Assembly: GCA_021820525.1 (NCBI GenBank)
Contig: JAKADM010000001.1
Coordinates: 1 to 64,000 of the forward strand
Reading direction: 5' to 3'
Source: Thermoplasmata archaeon
GTDB lineage: Archaea > Thermoplasmatota > Thermoplasmata > Thermoplasmatales > Thermoplasmataceae
Length of the DNA stretch: 64,000 nucleotides
Within the stretch, counting starts at the first letter, position 1, and every line of letters starts with the position of its first letter. A program made the translations under genes and the position numbers. Positions 28,901 through 36,761 of the stretch are shown piece by piece. The notes beneath the pieces were generated by a model that saw only the letters and a program-made list of their open reading frames with translations, searched no databases and was not told the DNA's origin.

Positions 28901-29546
28901 TGTTCCTGTGGTCAAGGCGCTCATTAATCAGGAATATTATGATTCTGCAGAGAAAATTCTATCCAGATACCAGGGTGAATTTAGTAATAGGGAAACATTC
29001 AATGATCTCTTACAGATACTCAGGAAAAGCAGAGATTTCAGCGTGGTGGTTTTTTATTCAGGTGAATACCTTAAGGCTGCGTTCAAGAAGGGCAGAATGC
29101 TTGATGCAAGAGAGGCCATTGCCCTTGGGAATGTTCCTGTAGATAGCGTTAACGACGTTTTAAACTTCATAAATAAAAAGACAAATCTATCCATGTTCAA
29201 CCAGTCATATCTTGAGGATGAATCTAAAAAAGCCATAAATATACTTTATAGAAAGCTTAAGATAGAGAGGCTTGAGCAGATTAATATTTATGATCTTTTT
29301 TACTGCACAGATTTTAAAGATGTGAAGAAAGCCAAGGCAATCTACGACTACATTCAGGAGCAGAGGAATGAGGGCAGAACAGTGTATGTGGAGAGAAATT
29401 CAGAACTGCTTGATATGGCAAACAGATGCATAAGGGAGAACTTGCCAATGAACCCAATAATTTATAGTTTAAAGTTTAATATCGGAATAAGAAAGGCTAT
29501 GGAACTAAAGGCCTTTATAAGTAATATTGACAAAGTGAACAATTGA
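25902..29546 (+). CDS. Large TPR-type helical repeat protein, function unknown
   Basis: A 1214-aa cytosolic protein built almost wholly of charged helical repeats, with no signal peptide or membrane segment. Several stretches read as tetratricopeptide units, for example ELGKLYFECGLYEDVLNL, AIFGDFFLSTEDYSSSVYYYEKAI and INLLCDYGKFEEALEYALKY. The last ~100 residues, after the repeats, look like a distinct helical domain containing NIYDLFYCTDF. Solenoids of this type are protein-binding scaffolds; nothing shows an enzyme site. It has its own TATA-like promoter and overlaps the following S2P-type protease start by one base (TGATG), so the two are probably made together. I do not recognise the family beyond the repeat class. 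Confidence 0.8.
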   Translation: MVSLTKEALKKNVDKYIDDYLGSREQSKKEDIFRELVDTVKTGEGKQLFKTDKDFEGKIEAIARDVWDNGFQIVPKFWKVLYTQCDDNQIFQLFYITSLVNFSQIEEMEGFLKSEGKVSEIPKIIYEVEEMARLTGLWDYASLLLSRNGIYVESIYQKYAEKSTPVFTRLITENLRKYGNEKKVESFLSVLATVKPEDREIKIWYFQSMLKNREIQKLKISLKSFNYDRIDDEFLLEELGKLYFECGLYEDVLNLTSRVLSISSSNQSMIELRLKTLGNLGRDEETVDLFRENESIIEKNDENLEIYFRSAFNIKYFQHPINLIESMESKSRKTYNILIWYVKFLILSGDRERAERAAADIPLDKIDDPEVLKIRALLRTERGSEKDFVDSSKKYIMANPDDISFLKDFSKKLISIGLFNELKSVMEIVRESSLDGVLRNYKAIALIRTSSVSMGCEEIKKIEPHEILYETMASLLLECRDERKFSELYESLGIKNDKFYPIFNILRSILFNNRINEDDFSAINTILGSDITGSLSLIYLDKEKGSNIPVSEKEKELREILEENRGERDIPEFLFPVISRLIKEKNLERAKKIIRNYDGNRDPFIMYYKSLISEIEGNEKESKRQISEAKNIFKSNLIMVEYIKKFGKEMELEELIKLMEDISKNQGLDLLDFTPFEYRIIGAPPEVSGNVIDLVEYGSLESISGLRLLRDYFENEKNTVEAIKYDRKIYSKKERDSNDILKYATHLRETNLIKEMEDLIGNVDDQNLEPESYAIFGDFFLSTEDYSSSVYYYEKAIQNGASVERCRGIIESLIKEKKFDVALNYALKLKVSTPYLAKIYVESNRPEELIKIIRKMDLRREADLRGYEVILDDYWNNRYVRKSMLEKFNEYPEEGIALKIATLLIEERNSEDAINVLRKVIREKSQTGKALAYSINLLCDYGKFEEALEYALKYFKSKEPVEKKRKIFTTMAENLVRYGYDDQVIKLYRDYTNLLDVESCVPVVKALINQEYYDSAEKILSRYQGEFSNRETFNDLLQILRKSRDFSVVVFYSGEYLKAAFKKGRMLDAREAIALGNVPVDSVNDVLNFINKKTNLSMFNQSYLEDESKKAINILYRKLKIERLEQINIYDLFYCTDFKDVKKAKAIYDYIQEQRNEGRTVYVERNSELLDMANRCIRENLPMNPIIYSLKFNIGIRKAMELKAFISNIDKVNN

Positions 29547-30163
29547 TGGAACAGATATTAAATTTCGGGAACTCAAGGACGAGAAGTGAGAAGGAGGATT
29601 TCGTAGTGGCAAGTCTTGCCATAGGGATAGCATTTTCCATAGCATTCTCCAGAATAGAATCAAATCTAACATCGACTGAATTTCTGTCCATATTTCTTCC
29701 CACAGGCATGATAGCAGGTGTTTCAGGTTTTGCTCTTCACGAACTGGCCCACAGACAGGTATCCCTGAGATATGGTTATAACGCTAGATTCAGAATGTGG
29801 CCAATCGGCATCCTTTTTGCTCTGATCACATCCGTATTCGGATTTATCATTGCCCTTCCAGGCGCAACTGAAGTCTACAATGTGTATGATAAGAATATTT
29901 ATGGGAAGATTTCAGCAGCAGGGCCTCTCACAAACATAGTGATGGGACTGGCATTGGTTACATTGGCATCCTTTTCTACAGGTAATCTGAATTTTATCTT
30001 TTCAGTGGCAGGAGCGATAAACTTCTTTCTGGCATTTTTCAACCTTCTCCCAATCCCACCACTGGACGGATATAAGGTTCTCGTTTGGGATTTTTCGATT
30101 TACGCAGTCATATTTGCAGTTTCCCTTGTTCTACTGATTGTTTTTGGAATGGGATTTTTCTAA
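29546..30163 (+). CDS. S2P-like membrane zinc metalloprotease (M50 family)
   Basis: A 205-aa multi-pass membrane protein with the zinc-binding HELAH at residues 65-69 inside a hydrophobic segment. NLLPIPPLDGYK, with the third ligand Asp near residue 174, is typical of site-2 proteases. It is the minimal catalytic core, with no PDZ domain. The family cuts transmembrane helices, often releasing regulators, so a partner substrate is expected. The ATG at 29546 overlaps the TPR gene stop; the in-frame TTG at 29543 is the alternative. Coupled with the TPR-type protein upstream and followed by the MBF1 gene. Confidence 0.88.
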   Translation: MEQILNFGNSRTRSEKEDFVVASLAIGIAFSIAFSRIESNLTSTEFLSIFLPTGMIAGVSGFALHELAHRQVSLRYGYNARFRMWPIGILFALITSVFGFIIALPGATEVYNVYDKNIYGKISAAGPLTNIVMGLALVTLASFSTGNLNFIFSVAGAINFFLAFFNLLPIPPLDGYKVLVWDFSIYAVIFAVSLVLLIVFGMGFF

Positions 30164-30226
30164 AATATACTAATAAAAGAGAAAAGATTAGATATTGCAT
30201 GTTTCGATTATCATGAGGTGTAAATT

Positions 30227-30664
30227 ATGGAATGTGAAATGTGTGGTTCTAAATCAGATAAATTAAGAAAGGTGAAGATTGACGGTGCAATATTATCGGT
30301 ATGCCCTAAATGTGAGAGGTTCGGGACCCCTGTTGATAACCTGCGTAGCTATGAAGATACCTCCAGAAGAATTGTGGTACCCTATGTAAACGTTGCAGTC
30401 AAACCTGTATCTATCCCCCAAAAAGGTGCGAAATCAAGGAAAAAAGACTCTGATATTGAAAACCTTGAAATAGTTCCTGAATTTGCTGATATTATAAGAT
30501 TGGCAAGGGAAAAAACAGGCATGAGTCAGGATGAGATGGCCGACAAACTGAGGGAGAAAAGAACTCTCATATCTGCTATAGAAAGAGGCAGTATAAAGCC
30601 GGACATCAAAACTGCAAAAAAAATTGAAAATTTACTCAAGGTGAAAATACTTGAGGAGTTTTAA
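30227..30664 (+). CDS. mbf1: Archaeal multiprotein bridging factor 1
   Basis: A 145-aa transcription or translation-linked factor conserved in archaea and eukaryotes. The N-terminal zinc ribbon uses C3/C6 (CEMC) and C26/C29 (CPKC). A basic linker leads to a Cro/C1-type HTH with TGMSQDEMADKLREKRTLIS and the typical IERGSIKPDIKTAKKIE. Eukaryotic MBF1 bridges activators and TBP; the archaeal protein associates with ribosomes in Sulfolobus. A ribosome-binding site GAGGTG precedes the ATG. It lies 63 bp downstream of the S2P-like gene and probably has its own promoter. Confidence 0.93.
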   Translation: MECEMCGSKSDKLRKVKIDGAILSVCPKCERFGTPVDNLRSYEDTSRRIVVPYVNVAVKPVSIPQKGAKSRKKDSDIENLEIVPEFADIIRLAREKTGMSQDEMADKLREKRTLISAIERGSIKPDIKTAKKIENLLKVKILEEF

Positions 30665-30750
30665 TCTTCATTTATTTTTTCTAAGTTAAAATAATAAAAT
30701 AATCATGCTACATAATAATGTTTATTGTTTAATCTTCTTTCCAGGCAATT

Positions 30751-30765
30751 TCCAAAGTATTTGGA
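30751..30765. promoter_or_regulatory. Dyad upstream of the oxidase cluster
   Basis: TCCAAA-GTA-TTTGGA is a 6-bp-arm inverted repeat centred about 57 bp before the first oxidase-cluster gene. A TATA-like ATTAATAAAATT follows at about 23 bp before that start. Placed upstream of TATA, it could be an activator site. Short arms make chance possible. Confidence 0.35.
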
Positions 30766-30814
30766 TTTGAATTAATACCAATAAACTATTAATAAAATTT
30801 CCTAATATCCCTCT

Positions 30815-31063
30815 ATGGACCATAAAGTTATGGTGATATCCAGCTTTTTTATTGCAGCTGTTATAGCTGGGATTGTAAGCGATATTTTACTTACCATATT
30901 CCTGAGGGCATATGAGGCTACAACCCAGGGCCAGCTGGAAGCTACTTACGGTTCTCCCGTATTCGCAGCTGGTATAGCAAGTGGAATATTTACAATACTT
31001 TTGCTTTTTTACCCTGTATTTACAAAGGGGGACAGAAGCCATGAATGGGAGGATTTCAGATGA
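30815..31063 (+). CDS. Small two-helix membrane protein of the oxidase cluster
   Basis: An 82-aa protein with two membrane helices (about residues 4-28 and 48-68) and a short charged C-terminal tail ending HEWEDF. It is the first gene of the terminal oxidase cluster, and its stop overlaps the CoxB start as ATGA. Small hydrophobic subunits (for example subunit IIa of ba3 oxidases) are common in B-type oxidases, so a structural subunit is plausible. No cofactor ligands are obvious. Function is inferred from position only. Confidence 0.7.
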   Translation: MDHKVMVISSFFIAAVIAGIVSDILLTIFLRAYEATTQGQLEATYGSPVFAAGIASGIFTILLLFYPVFTKGDRSHEWEDFR

Positions 31064-31539
31064 ATTCTAAGATTAAAGTAGAAGCTTTGTGGATAATAGG
31101 CGTACTGATTGTTCTTGTGGTTGCGGCCGGTATAAATATTTACACGACCGAATCTCCAAACTTTACAGTAGCTACGAAAGAAACGGCAAGCACACCGATT
31201 CCAAAGAACACAACGGTGGTATATGTTCAGGGAGAGCAATGGGCTTGGTTATTCACAACGTATAACAGTACAGGCAAGCATACAACAACCGACGGAGTTA
31301 CACTGGTTGTAAATCATACCTATACGTTTGTTGTATCTTCAATTAAGGGGTCCCATCAGTTCGCTGTGATACACGATCTGTATATACCTCAATTTGATGT
31401 GCAGGCTTATGCAGTCCCGGGACAAAATAATACCATAACCTTTACTCCCATACACACAGGGACATTCATAATAGAATGTGTTGAGTATTGTGGTTACCTT
31501 CACTATGAAATGAGGGGATATTTGACGGTGGTGGCCTGA
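31060..31539 (+). CDS. coxB: Cytochrome c oxidase subunit II with CuA site (B-type)
   Basis: A 159-aa subunit with one N-terminal membrane helix and an outward cupredoxin domain. The binuclear CuA motif is complete: IECVEYCGYLHYEMRG supplies Cys, Cys, His and Met, and the upstream His lies in VIHDLYIP. The short single-helix form matches subunit II of ba3-type oxidases. CuA accepts electrons from the outer donor and passes them to the heme in subunit I. I chose the ATG at 31060, preceded by GGGAGGA and overlapping the previous stop, over the in-frame ATG at 31045. The stop overlaps the coxA start by one base. Confidence 0.92.
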   Translation: MNSKIKVEALWIIGVLIVLVVAAGINIYTTESPNFTVATKETASTPIPKNTTVVYVQGEQWAWLFTTYNSTGKHTTTDGVTLVVNHTYTFVVSSIKGSHQFAVIHDLYIPQFDVQAYAVPGQNNTITFTPIHTGTFIIECVEYCGYLHYEMRGYLTVVA

Positions 31540-33221
31540 TGTCAGCGACCATTTTATTGCTTGAAGTTTCTATCATACTGTCGTTTGTATTTGTAATTCT
31601 CTTTTTCATGTATTACAAATATCTAACAGTAAAAACTGAGATGGATAATATAGCAGATGAAAACAACTATTATGATTCCAGTTCATATTTCAGGGAAAAA
31701 AGGAAAGGCACGGGTGCACTATCCACAAGTGCTTTTGTTCTGACAGACTCAAAGAGCATAGGTCTGAGGTATCTGATGACCAGTTTAGTATTCTTCTTCA
31801 TTGCAGGTACTTTTGGGGTCATAATGAGAGTGAGTCTGATAGAACCTACGCCAACACTATTTGCTCACAGGGAGGTTCTTTACGATATATTGACAACAGA
31901 GCACTCGATCCTGATGATATACATGTGGGCAGTAGGAAGCGCCTTTGGTCTTGCTTATTACCTTCTTCCAACTTTCCTTAAGGTTAAGAATGACAGGTAT
32001 GGAAACATATCCTCATGGGCATACTGGATATATTTGCTTGGTGGAGTGTTCATACTTCTCTCCAGGACATCCACCAGATGGTACTACTACCCACCTCTTG
32101 CACTTCAGTTAAACCCCTATGGGGCAGGGGCAATGAACTGGCTTGCAGTAATAGGAATGGAAATGATATTCATCGGAATAGCCATAGCATCAATTACTGT
32201 AATAAGGATGATAATCTTTGACAGGGGACAGGATGTGCCAATGACAAAGATGCCCCTCTTCGCGTGGGGTGTTCTTTTCACATTGATCATGTTCCTGGCA
32301 TCCGCACCATTCATGATGGCAGCTCTGGTAATGCTGTTCTACGATTTCTTCAACCCTATATTCTTTACGGGAGTAAACGGAAGCTCACCCATATCCTTTG
32401 CTGAACTCTTCTGGGTTTGGGGACATCCGATCGTTTACATTGCTATCCTTCCGCAGTTTGGTCTTATTTACGAAATAATTCCCAAATTTACGGGAAAGAA
32501 AGTGTTCAGTTACAGTTCAGGTGTTTTTGCTTTGGGACTTCTTATGCCTCTATCAGAGCTTGTATGGGGGCACCATCTTCTTAACTCTGGTCTTGGACTT
32601 GCCTGGGGATTATTCTTTACTACAGCATCCTTTGCTGTAACTGTGCCATCAGCAATTACCGTATTCAACTATATAGCAACAATGTGGAGTGCGGAAAAGA
32701 TACGTCTTACTGTTCCAATGCTCTTTGTAATCAATGGAATATTTGATTTCATAATTGGCGGTATTACGGGCGTAATGCAATCAATGCTCGTCATTAATGA
32801 AGAAGTCCACGGAACCTACTGGGTAACGGGCCACTTCCACTTTATATTCATGGGAATAACAACGGGAATAGCATTCGCCGCAATATACATGATATGGCCT
32901 TCACTGACCAGTGGAAGGAAGTATGATCAGAGACTTGCAAACTGGCACTTTACACTTACTGCCATTGGATCATTCGTGATGTCCATAGGCTGGACTGTGG
33001 GAGGTTTCCTGGGAATGCCAAGGTATGTTTCAGGATACTTTGCAAGATTCCAGGTATACCAGGATATTGCCATAGCAGGAGGAGTCATTATAGGAATAGG
33101 CCAGCTATTCTTCCTGGCCAATTTGATAAAGTCCCTGCTTGAGGAGCCCAGTACATCTCCATCCAATGTTCTTGAGGATGTATACAAGCTCCCCTCACCA
33201 GGGGCCGTAGGAGGTGAATAA
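31539..33221 (+). CDS. coxA: Heme-copper oxidase subunit I (B-type)
   Basis: Catalytic, proton-pumping subunit of an aerobic terminal oxidase, 560 aa with about 13-14 membrane helices, including an extra N-terminal one. Ligands are visible: H122 in TTEHSIL (low-spin heme), H296 and Y300 in GHPIVY with H345/H346 in WGHHLLN (CuB), and H432/H434 in GHFHF (hemes). The HPIVY form places Ile where A-type oxidases have the D-channel Glu; this matches the ba3/B family, which uses mainly a K-like channel. It reduces O2 to water, consistent with an aerobic acidophile. The preceding CoxB, cupredoxin and CtaB genes complete the cluster. Confidence 0.95.
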   Translation: MSATILLLEVSIILSFVFVILFFMYYKYLTVKTEMDNIADENNYYDSSSYFREKRKGTGALSTSAFVLTDSKSIGLRYLMTSLVFFFIAGTFGVIMRVSLIEPTPTLFAHREVLYDILTTEHSILMIYMWAVGSAFGLAYYLLPTFLKVKNDRYGNISSWAYWIYLLGGVFILLSRTSTRWYYYPPLALQLNPYGAGAMNWLAVIGMEMIFIGIAIASITVIRMIIFDRGQDVPMTKMPLFAWGVLFTLIMFLASAPFMMAALVMLFYDFFNPIFFTGVNGSSPISFAELFWVWGHPIVYIAILPQFGLIYEIIPKFTGKKVFSYSSGVFALGLLMPLSELVWGHHLLNSGLGLAWGLFFTTASFAVTVPSAITVFNYIATMWSAEKIRLTVPMLFVINGIFDFIIGGITGVMQSMLVINEEVHGTYWVTGHFHFIFMGITTGIAFAAIYMIWPSLTSGRKYDQRLANWHFTLTAIGSFVMSIGWTVGGFLGMPRYVSGYFARFQVYQDIAIAGGVIIGIGQLFFLANLIKSLLEEPSTSPSNVLEDVYKLPSPGAVGGE

Positions 33222-33222
33222 A

Positions 33223-33855
33223 ATGGTTGAAAAAGAAAAAAAATCCATAAGGGGAGCAGCGTATGGAATAATTATAATTCTGCTTATTGCTCTTTCATTG
33301 ACATTTGTGCTGTCAGCACCTACCCAGACTGCTGGAGGACTGACCGATCCATCCAATCTTCCCGTCAAAGGTTACATGAACATTACGCTGTGGGCTGACG
33401 CCGCTGGCTGGGACACAAACCATGGGCCAGTAAATCCAACTCTTTACATTCCACTGGATTATATGGTCAATTTCACTGTCATTGAGGAGGATGGTCTTCC
33501 ACACACACTTACAATAAACAAGGGGCCAAAGGAGGACAGTGCTACATTGACTCTTTTAACCACTGGTCAGATTACACAAATCATAGGTCACAAGTCCCAC
33601 GCATCATATGAATTCTTTGAACCTGGGGTGTATACATATTGGTGCACCGTGCACCCAACAACAATGGTTGGGCAGGTAATTGTAAACAGCACTGCATCAA
33701 ACAGCACAGCAAACAGTTCAGCTTCACTTTGCAACTGTGTACACAGCAACAACAATGAATTTAATAAAATCAGTTCTCTTTTGCCATTGCAGTCCCTGGT
33801 TGAAATGGCAAAAGCCAATATAAACAATCAAGTAATGACCACAATGGTGTTATGA
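33223..33855 (+). CDS. Membrane-anchored blue-copper protein (cupredoxin)
   Basis: A 210-aa protein with an N-terminal membrane anchor/signal helix (about residues 12-32) and an outward cupredoxin domain. The type-1 copper ligands are in place: H94 in LPHTLTI, then C141, H144 and M148 in YWCTVHPTTMVG. It is likely the electron donor or shuttle to the oxidase, similar in role to sulfocyanin or plastocyanin. The last ~55 residues are an NST-rich linker followed by a CNCVH-containing tail with extra Cys/His. I chose the ATG at 33223, preceded by GAGGTGA; a GTG at 33214 is in frame. It lies 1 bp after coxA. Confidence 0.85.
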   Translation: MVEKEKKSIRGAAYGIIIILLIALSLTFVLSAPTQTAGGLTDPSNLPVKGYMNITLWADAAGWDTNHGPVNPTLYIPLDYMVNFTVIEEDGLPHTLTINKGPKEDSATLTLLTTGQITQIIGHKSHASYEFFEPGVYTYWCTVHPTTMVGQVIVNSTASNSTANSSASLCNCVHSNNNEFNKISSLLPLQSLVEMAKANINNQVMTTMVL

Positions 33856-34728
33856 TTGCAAAATGAATCAAAATTCTCTTTTTTAAACAATGCATTCAAG
33901 CTCGAAATTACATTCTTGATAGATCTTGTAGCCATAGCAGGATTTTTTACCATATCTCATCCATTGTTGCATATTATTCTTTTAGTTCCACTCATATTCT
34001 CAGGAACCCTGGCTTCCATGGCAGCGGGCATATTTAACAACCTTTATGACATAGATATTGATTCCAAGATGCAGAGAGTTTCCAGCAGGAGGTCCTTTGT
34101 CTCCAGGGAAAGGAGAGGCCTGATCACAATAATGATCATATTTCTTATTTTATCTTCCATGATAGCAATTATTTTTCTTAATATTTACACATTGATTTTC
34201 ATAATGCTAGGCTTTGTGAGTTATGCCATTCTCTATACCATATATCTTAAAAGAAGAACGGATCTTAACATTGTTATAGGTGGAATAGCGGGGAGTTTTC
34301 CTGCACTGGCTGGTGGATCTGTGATTAATGGCATACCAACAATCAGTTCCATATTCGTCGCGGTCATAGTATTTTTATGGACGCCTACACATTTCTGGTC
34401 TCTTGCAATCAAATACACCGATGATTACAAGGCTGCAAACATTCCCATGCTGCCTGCAACAAGGGGCATTGAATCAACAAGATTCTGGATTCTAATTAAT
34501 TCTTCCATACTTCTGATTTTCATGTCCATACCGGTGTTTTATCCCTTAATCGAAAGGGGTTTCCTGTTTAGAGTACTTACCATACCCATGGCTCTGATTC
34601 TTATGATTCCATCTGTAGTTTATTACCTTAAGAAAGGTGGGGAAAAGCAGTACAGAAAGCTGTTCTCGGCTTCCAATACATTTCTAAGCTTAGCATTAAT
34701 AGTTATTGTCCTCTCTGCACTTACCTGA
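33856..34728 (+). CDS. ctaB: Protoheme IX farnesyltransferase
   Basis: UbiA-family membrane prenyltransferase, 290 aa, that attaches a farnesyl or related chain to heme B to make heme O for the oxidase. NNLYDIDIDSKMQR is the NDxxDxxxD-type pyrophosphate-binding loop, and TPTHFWSLAIKYTDDY is the second diagnostic block. About eight membrane helices are visible. The start is a TTG directly after the cupredoxin stop; no in-frame ATG lies near. No heme A synthase is next to it, so heme O or its derivative could be the final product. Place in the oxidase operon supports the call. Confidence 0.92.
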   Translation: MQNESKFSFLNNAFKLEITFLIDLVAIAGFFTISHPLLHIILLVPLIFSGTLASMAAGIFNNLYDIDIDSKMQRVSSRRSFVSRERRGLITIMIIFLILSSMIAIIFLNIYTLIFIMLGFVSYAILYTIYLKRRTDLNIVIGGIAGSFPALAGGSVINGIPTISSIFVAVIVFLWTPTHFWSLAIKYTDDYKAANIPMLPATRGIESTRFWILINSSILLIFMSIPVFYPLIERGFLFRVLTIPMALILMIPSVVYYLKKGGEKQYRKLFSASNTFLSLALIVIVLSALT

Positions 34729-34737
34729 GGGGTAAGA

Positions 34738-35394
34738 ATGAATCATTTGAATATTTCTAACAGAGGCAGATTTTTCTTATATATATTTTTTCAGTGTTTG
34801 ATTATCCTTACGAATTATATCTTTTACAGGTTTCCAGATAGGGGTGTTTATGCATATTACACAATTCAGGCAATACCACTGATCGAATTGTTCAGTTTTG
34901 GCTTTTTAATTCAGAATGGAAAGAGTGTATTAAAGGCATTTTCCTCTATCCTTTGGATATCGGTTTTTTTCTTTGGAATAGTATTCTGGGCGTATGCAAT
35001 ATTTGTTACACAGATTAATATCACGCAGGAAGAGCTTTTCTATTTGATGGAAATAATATACTTTCCAGCCTTTGTGGAACAGTTCAATTTTTCTGTTATA
35101 GGTGTGGAAATTGGTTCAACCATACTCAAAAAGGGTTATGCCGCCCTTCTTGCAGTATTCTTTTATGGGCTATATTATTTTGTTATTCTGATTAACGATA
35201 TGCGAGGTTTCCCAGGAATCTATTTTTGGTTCTTCATTCTTGATTCAGTTGGTGTGGGCATAATTTATATTACTCTCTATTCAGTTTCAAAATCCATATG
35301 GCTACCGATGCTCGTTGAAATATCATTAATAATGAGTGTAATTTTTATTCCGCCACTGCCTGCAGCTTTCTTCTATACATTTGTGCCGTCATGA
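34738..35394 (+). CDS. Polytopic membrane protein, function unknown
   Basis: A 218-aa hydrophobic protein with about six to seven membrane segments. I do not recognise it with certainty. The segment FPAFVEQFNFSVIG and the late KSIWLPMLVEIS have the outline of CPBP/Abi (CAAX-protease-like) proteins, but the EExxxR catalytic signature is absent, so an active protease is doubtful. It is the last gene after ctaB, 9 bp downstream, and is probably in the oxidase transcript. It may be an oxidase assembly factor or unrelated. A TPP riboswitch transcript begins after it. Confidence 0.7.
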   Translation: MNHLNISNRGRFFLYIFFQCLIILTNYIFYRFPDRGVYAYYTIQAIPLIELFSFGFLIQNGKSVLKAFSSILWISVFFFGIVFWAYAIFVTQINITQEELFYLMEIIYFPAFVEQFNFSVIGVEIGSTILKKGYAALLAVFFYGLYYFVILINDMRGFPGIYFWFFILDSVGVGIIYITLYSVSKSIWLPMLVEISLIMSVIFIPPLPAAFFYTFVPS

Positions 35395-35423
35395 ATTCAC
35401 ATTATGTTTAAGTACATGCCATA

Positions 35424-35514
35424 ACTCACAGGTTGTAATGGGGAGCTGAAAGGCTGAGAGGACCCTCTGGGTCGACCCTGTGAACCTGATCCGGATAATG
35501 CCGGCGGAGGGAAA
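35424..35514 (+). ncRNA. TPP (THI-box) riboswitch
   Basis: A thiamine-pyrophosphate aptamer. The conserved GGCTGAGA core (35452-35459) is followed by GACCCTGTGAACCTGATC and CCGGATAATGCCGGCGGAGGGAA, the usual second half of the motif. A TATA-like TTATGTTTAAG at about 35402 suggests transcription begins just upstream. The 3' end contains GGAGG seven bases before the ATG at 35517, so the aptamer carries the ribosome-binding site and can hide it on TPP binding. TPP riboswitches before transporter genes are known in Thermoplasma. I could not draw the P1 helix with confidence, so the 5' edge is approximate. Confidence 0.93.
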
Positions 35515-35516
35515 AC

Positions 35517-36761
35517 ATGGATACAGAGATAAAATTTAGTGGAAATCAACATAGTGAGAAAAAGGGCAAAAATATTCTCTTCATAATATCGGGTAGTTTA
35601 TCAATGTTCCTGTGGGGAATGGTTCTTTATCTGTCAGTTTCTGTTTATGATCTTGAACCCCTTCCACCGGGGTATGGTTTTCTTTATCCCATCATGGCAG
35701 CCCTATCCCTTTTAACAGGGAATCTGTTTTTCGGTCATATCTCTGATATATACGGAAGAAAGATTCCCTTTATTCTATCTTCTATACTATCTTCCTCAGG
35801 CATTATGTTTGCCTCCATTTCCCAGAATTATGTAGAAATGAGTTTTTCTATATTTTTAGCCAATTTTTCACTTGGTGGGGAGGAAACCGTTTTGCTATCA
35901 TACATATTTGAGCTCTTCCAGAATCCATTAAGATCCAGATTAATCATATGGATCACAAATATGGCAAATGCAGGTGTATTTTTCACTGCAGTTTCTCTTT
36001 TTTTTCTTTCAGACAATACCATTCAGATAAGAGATTTCCTTGGTCTATCCTCTCTGATAATCCTGGTTTTGATTCTCATGACTCGGCTCAGGTTTCAGGA
36101 AAGTGAAAAATGGATCGAATCAAGAAAGAATGGAAACAAAAATTTTGATATTGAGGAGAAAGCTAAAGAAGTATGGAATTACAGTGGAAGGCATTTCAGA
36201 ATCCTGTCAGACTTTGAGCAACTTTCAACAGGTACAGTCATAATTACAGGATTTCTTCTCATAAACATTTACTTTGGTTACATATATTCAAATGAACCAT
36301 ACTATGTGAGCATAATAACAACCTTTGCAGGTACCCTAAGTGGAATTATTCTTGGTATATTTTCAAAGACGCTGCCACATAAAATAATACCTCTAATATC
36401 CTTTCCCACAATGGCCATTCTTGTGGTATCTGCAGCAATTTTATCATTCTATTCTCTCATATCCATGGGTTTCTTAATTGTTATTCTTACAGCCAGGAGT
36501 TTCATGTCTGAAATAGGTTGGGGAAGCAGAGATCTGTTGCAGACCGAACTTACCTTTACAGAATACCGGTCACGGCATATTTCCTACATCAGGAGTTTTT
36601 CCTATACCATTCTTATTTTTCTTTACTATGTTGTATTTGTGCTCCATCCATCCCTTAGCCTCTACCTTATTATTATAAGCGTTGTAGAAATCACAGGGGC
36701 ATTGGGAGCCATAGCATGGTATTTCAGAGGTGTTGAAACTGGAAGAAAGGACATTTCATAG
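35517..36761 (+). CDS. MFS transporter under TPP riboswitch, probable thiamine(-precursor) uptake
   Basis: A 414-aa major-facilitator protein with about twelve membrane helices. GHISDIYGRK is the loop 2-3 signature of the MFS. The gene begins seven bases after the GGAGG inside a TPP riboswitch, and the next genes include thiE, so import of thiamine or a pyrimidine/thiazole precursor is the best inference; similar riboswitch-linked transporters (ThiT1/ThiT2) were proposed in Thermoplasma. The substrate is not readable from the sequence. The next gene overlaps its 3' end by 32 bp. Confidence 0.85.
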   Translation: MDTEIKFSGNQHSEKKGKNILFIISGSLSMFLWGMVLYLSVSVYDLEPLPPGYGFLYPIMAALSLLTGNLFFGHISDIYGRKIPFILSSILSSSGIMFASISQNYVEMSFSIFLANFSLGGEETVLLSYIFELFQNPLRSRLIIWITNMANAGVFFTAVSLFFLSDNTIQIRDFLGLSSLIILVLILMTRLRFQESEKWIESRKNGNKNFDIEEKAKEVWNYSGRHFRILSDFEQLSTGTVIITGFLLINIYFGYIYSNEPYYVSIITTFAGTLSGIILGIFSKTLPHKIIPLISFPTMAILVVSAAILSFYSLISMGFLIVILTARSFMSEIGWGSRDLLQTELTFTEYRSRHISYIRSFSYTILIFLYYVVFVLHPSLSLYLIIISVVEITGALGAIAWYFRGVETGRKDIS

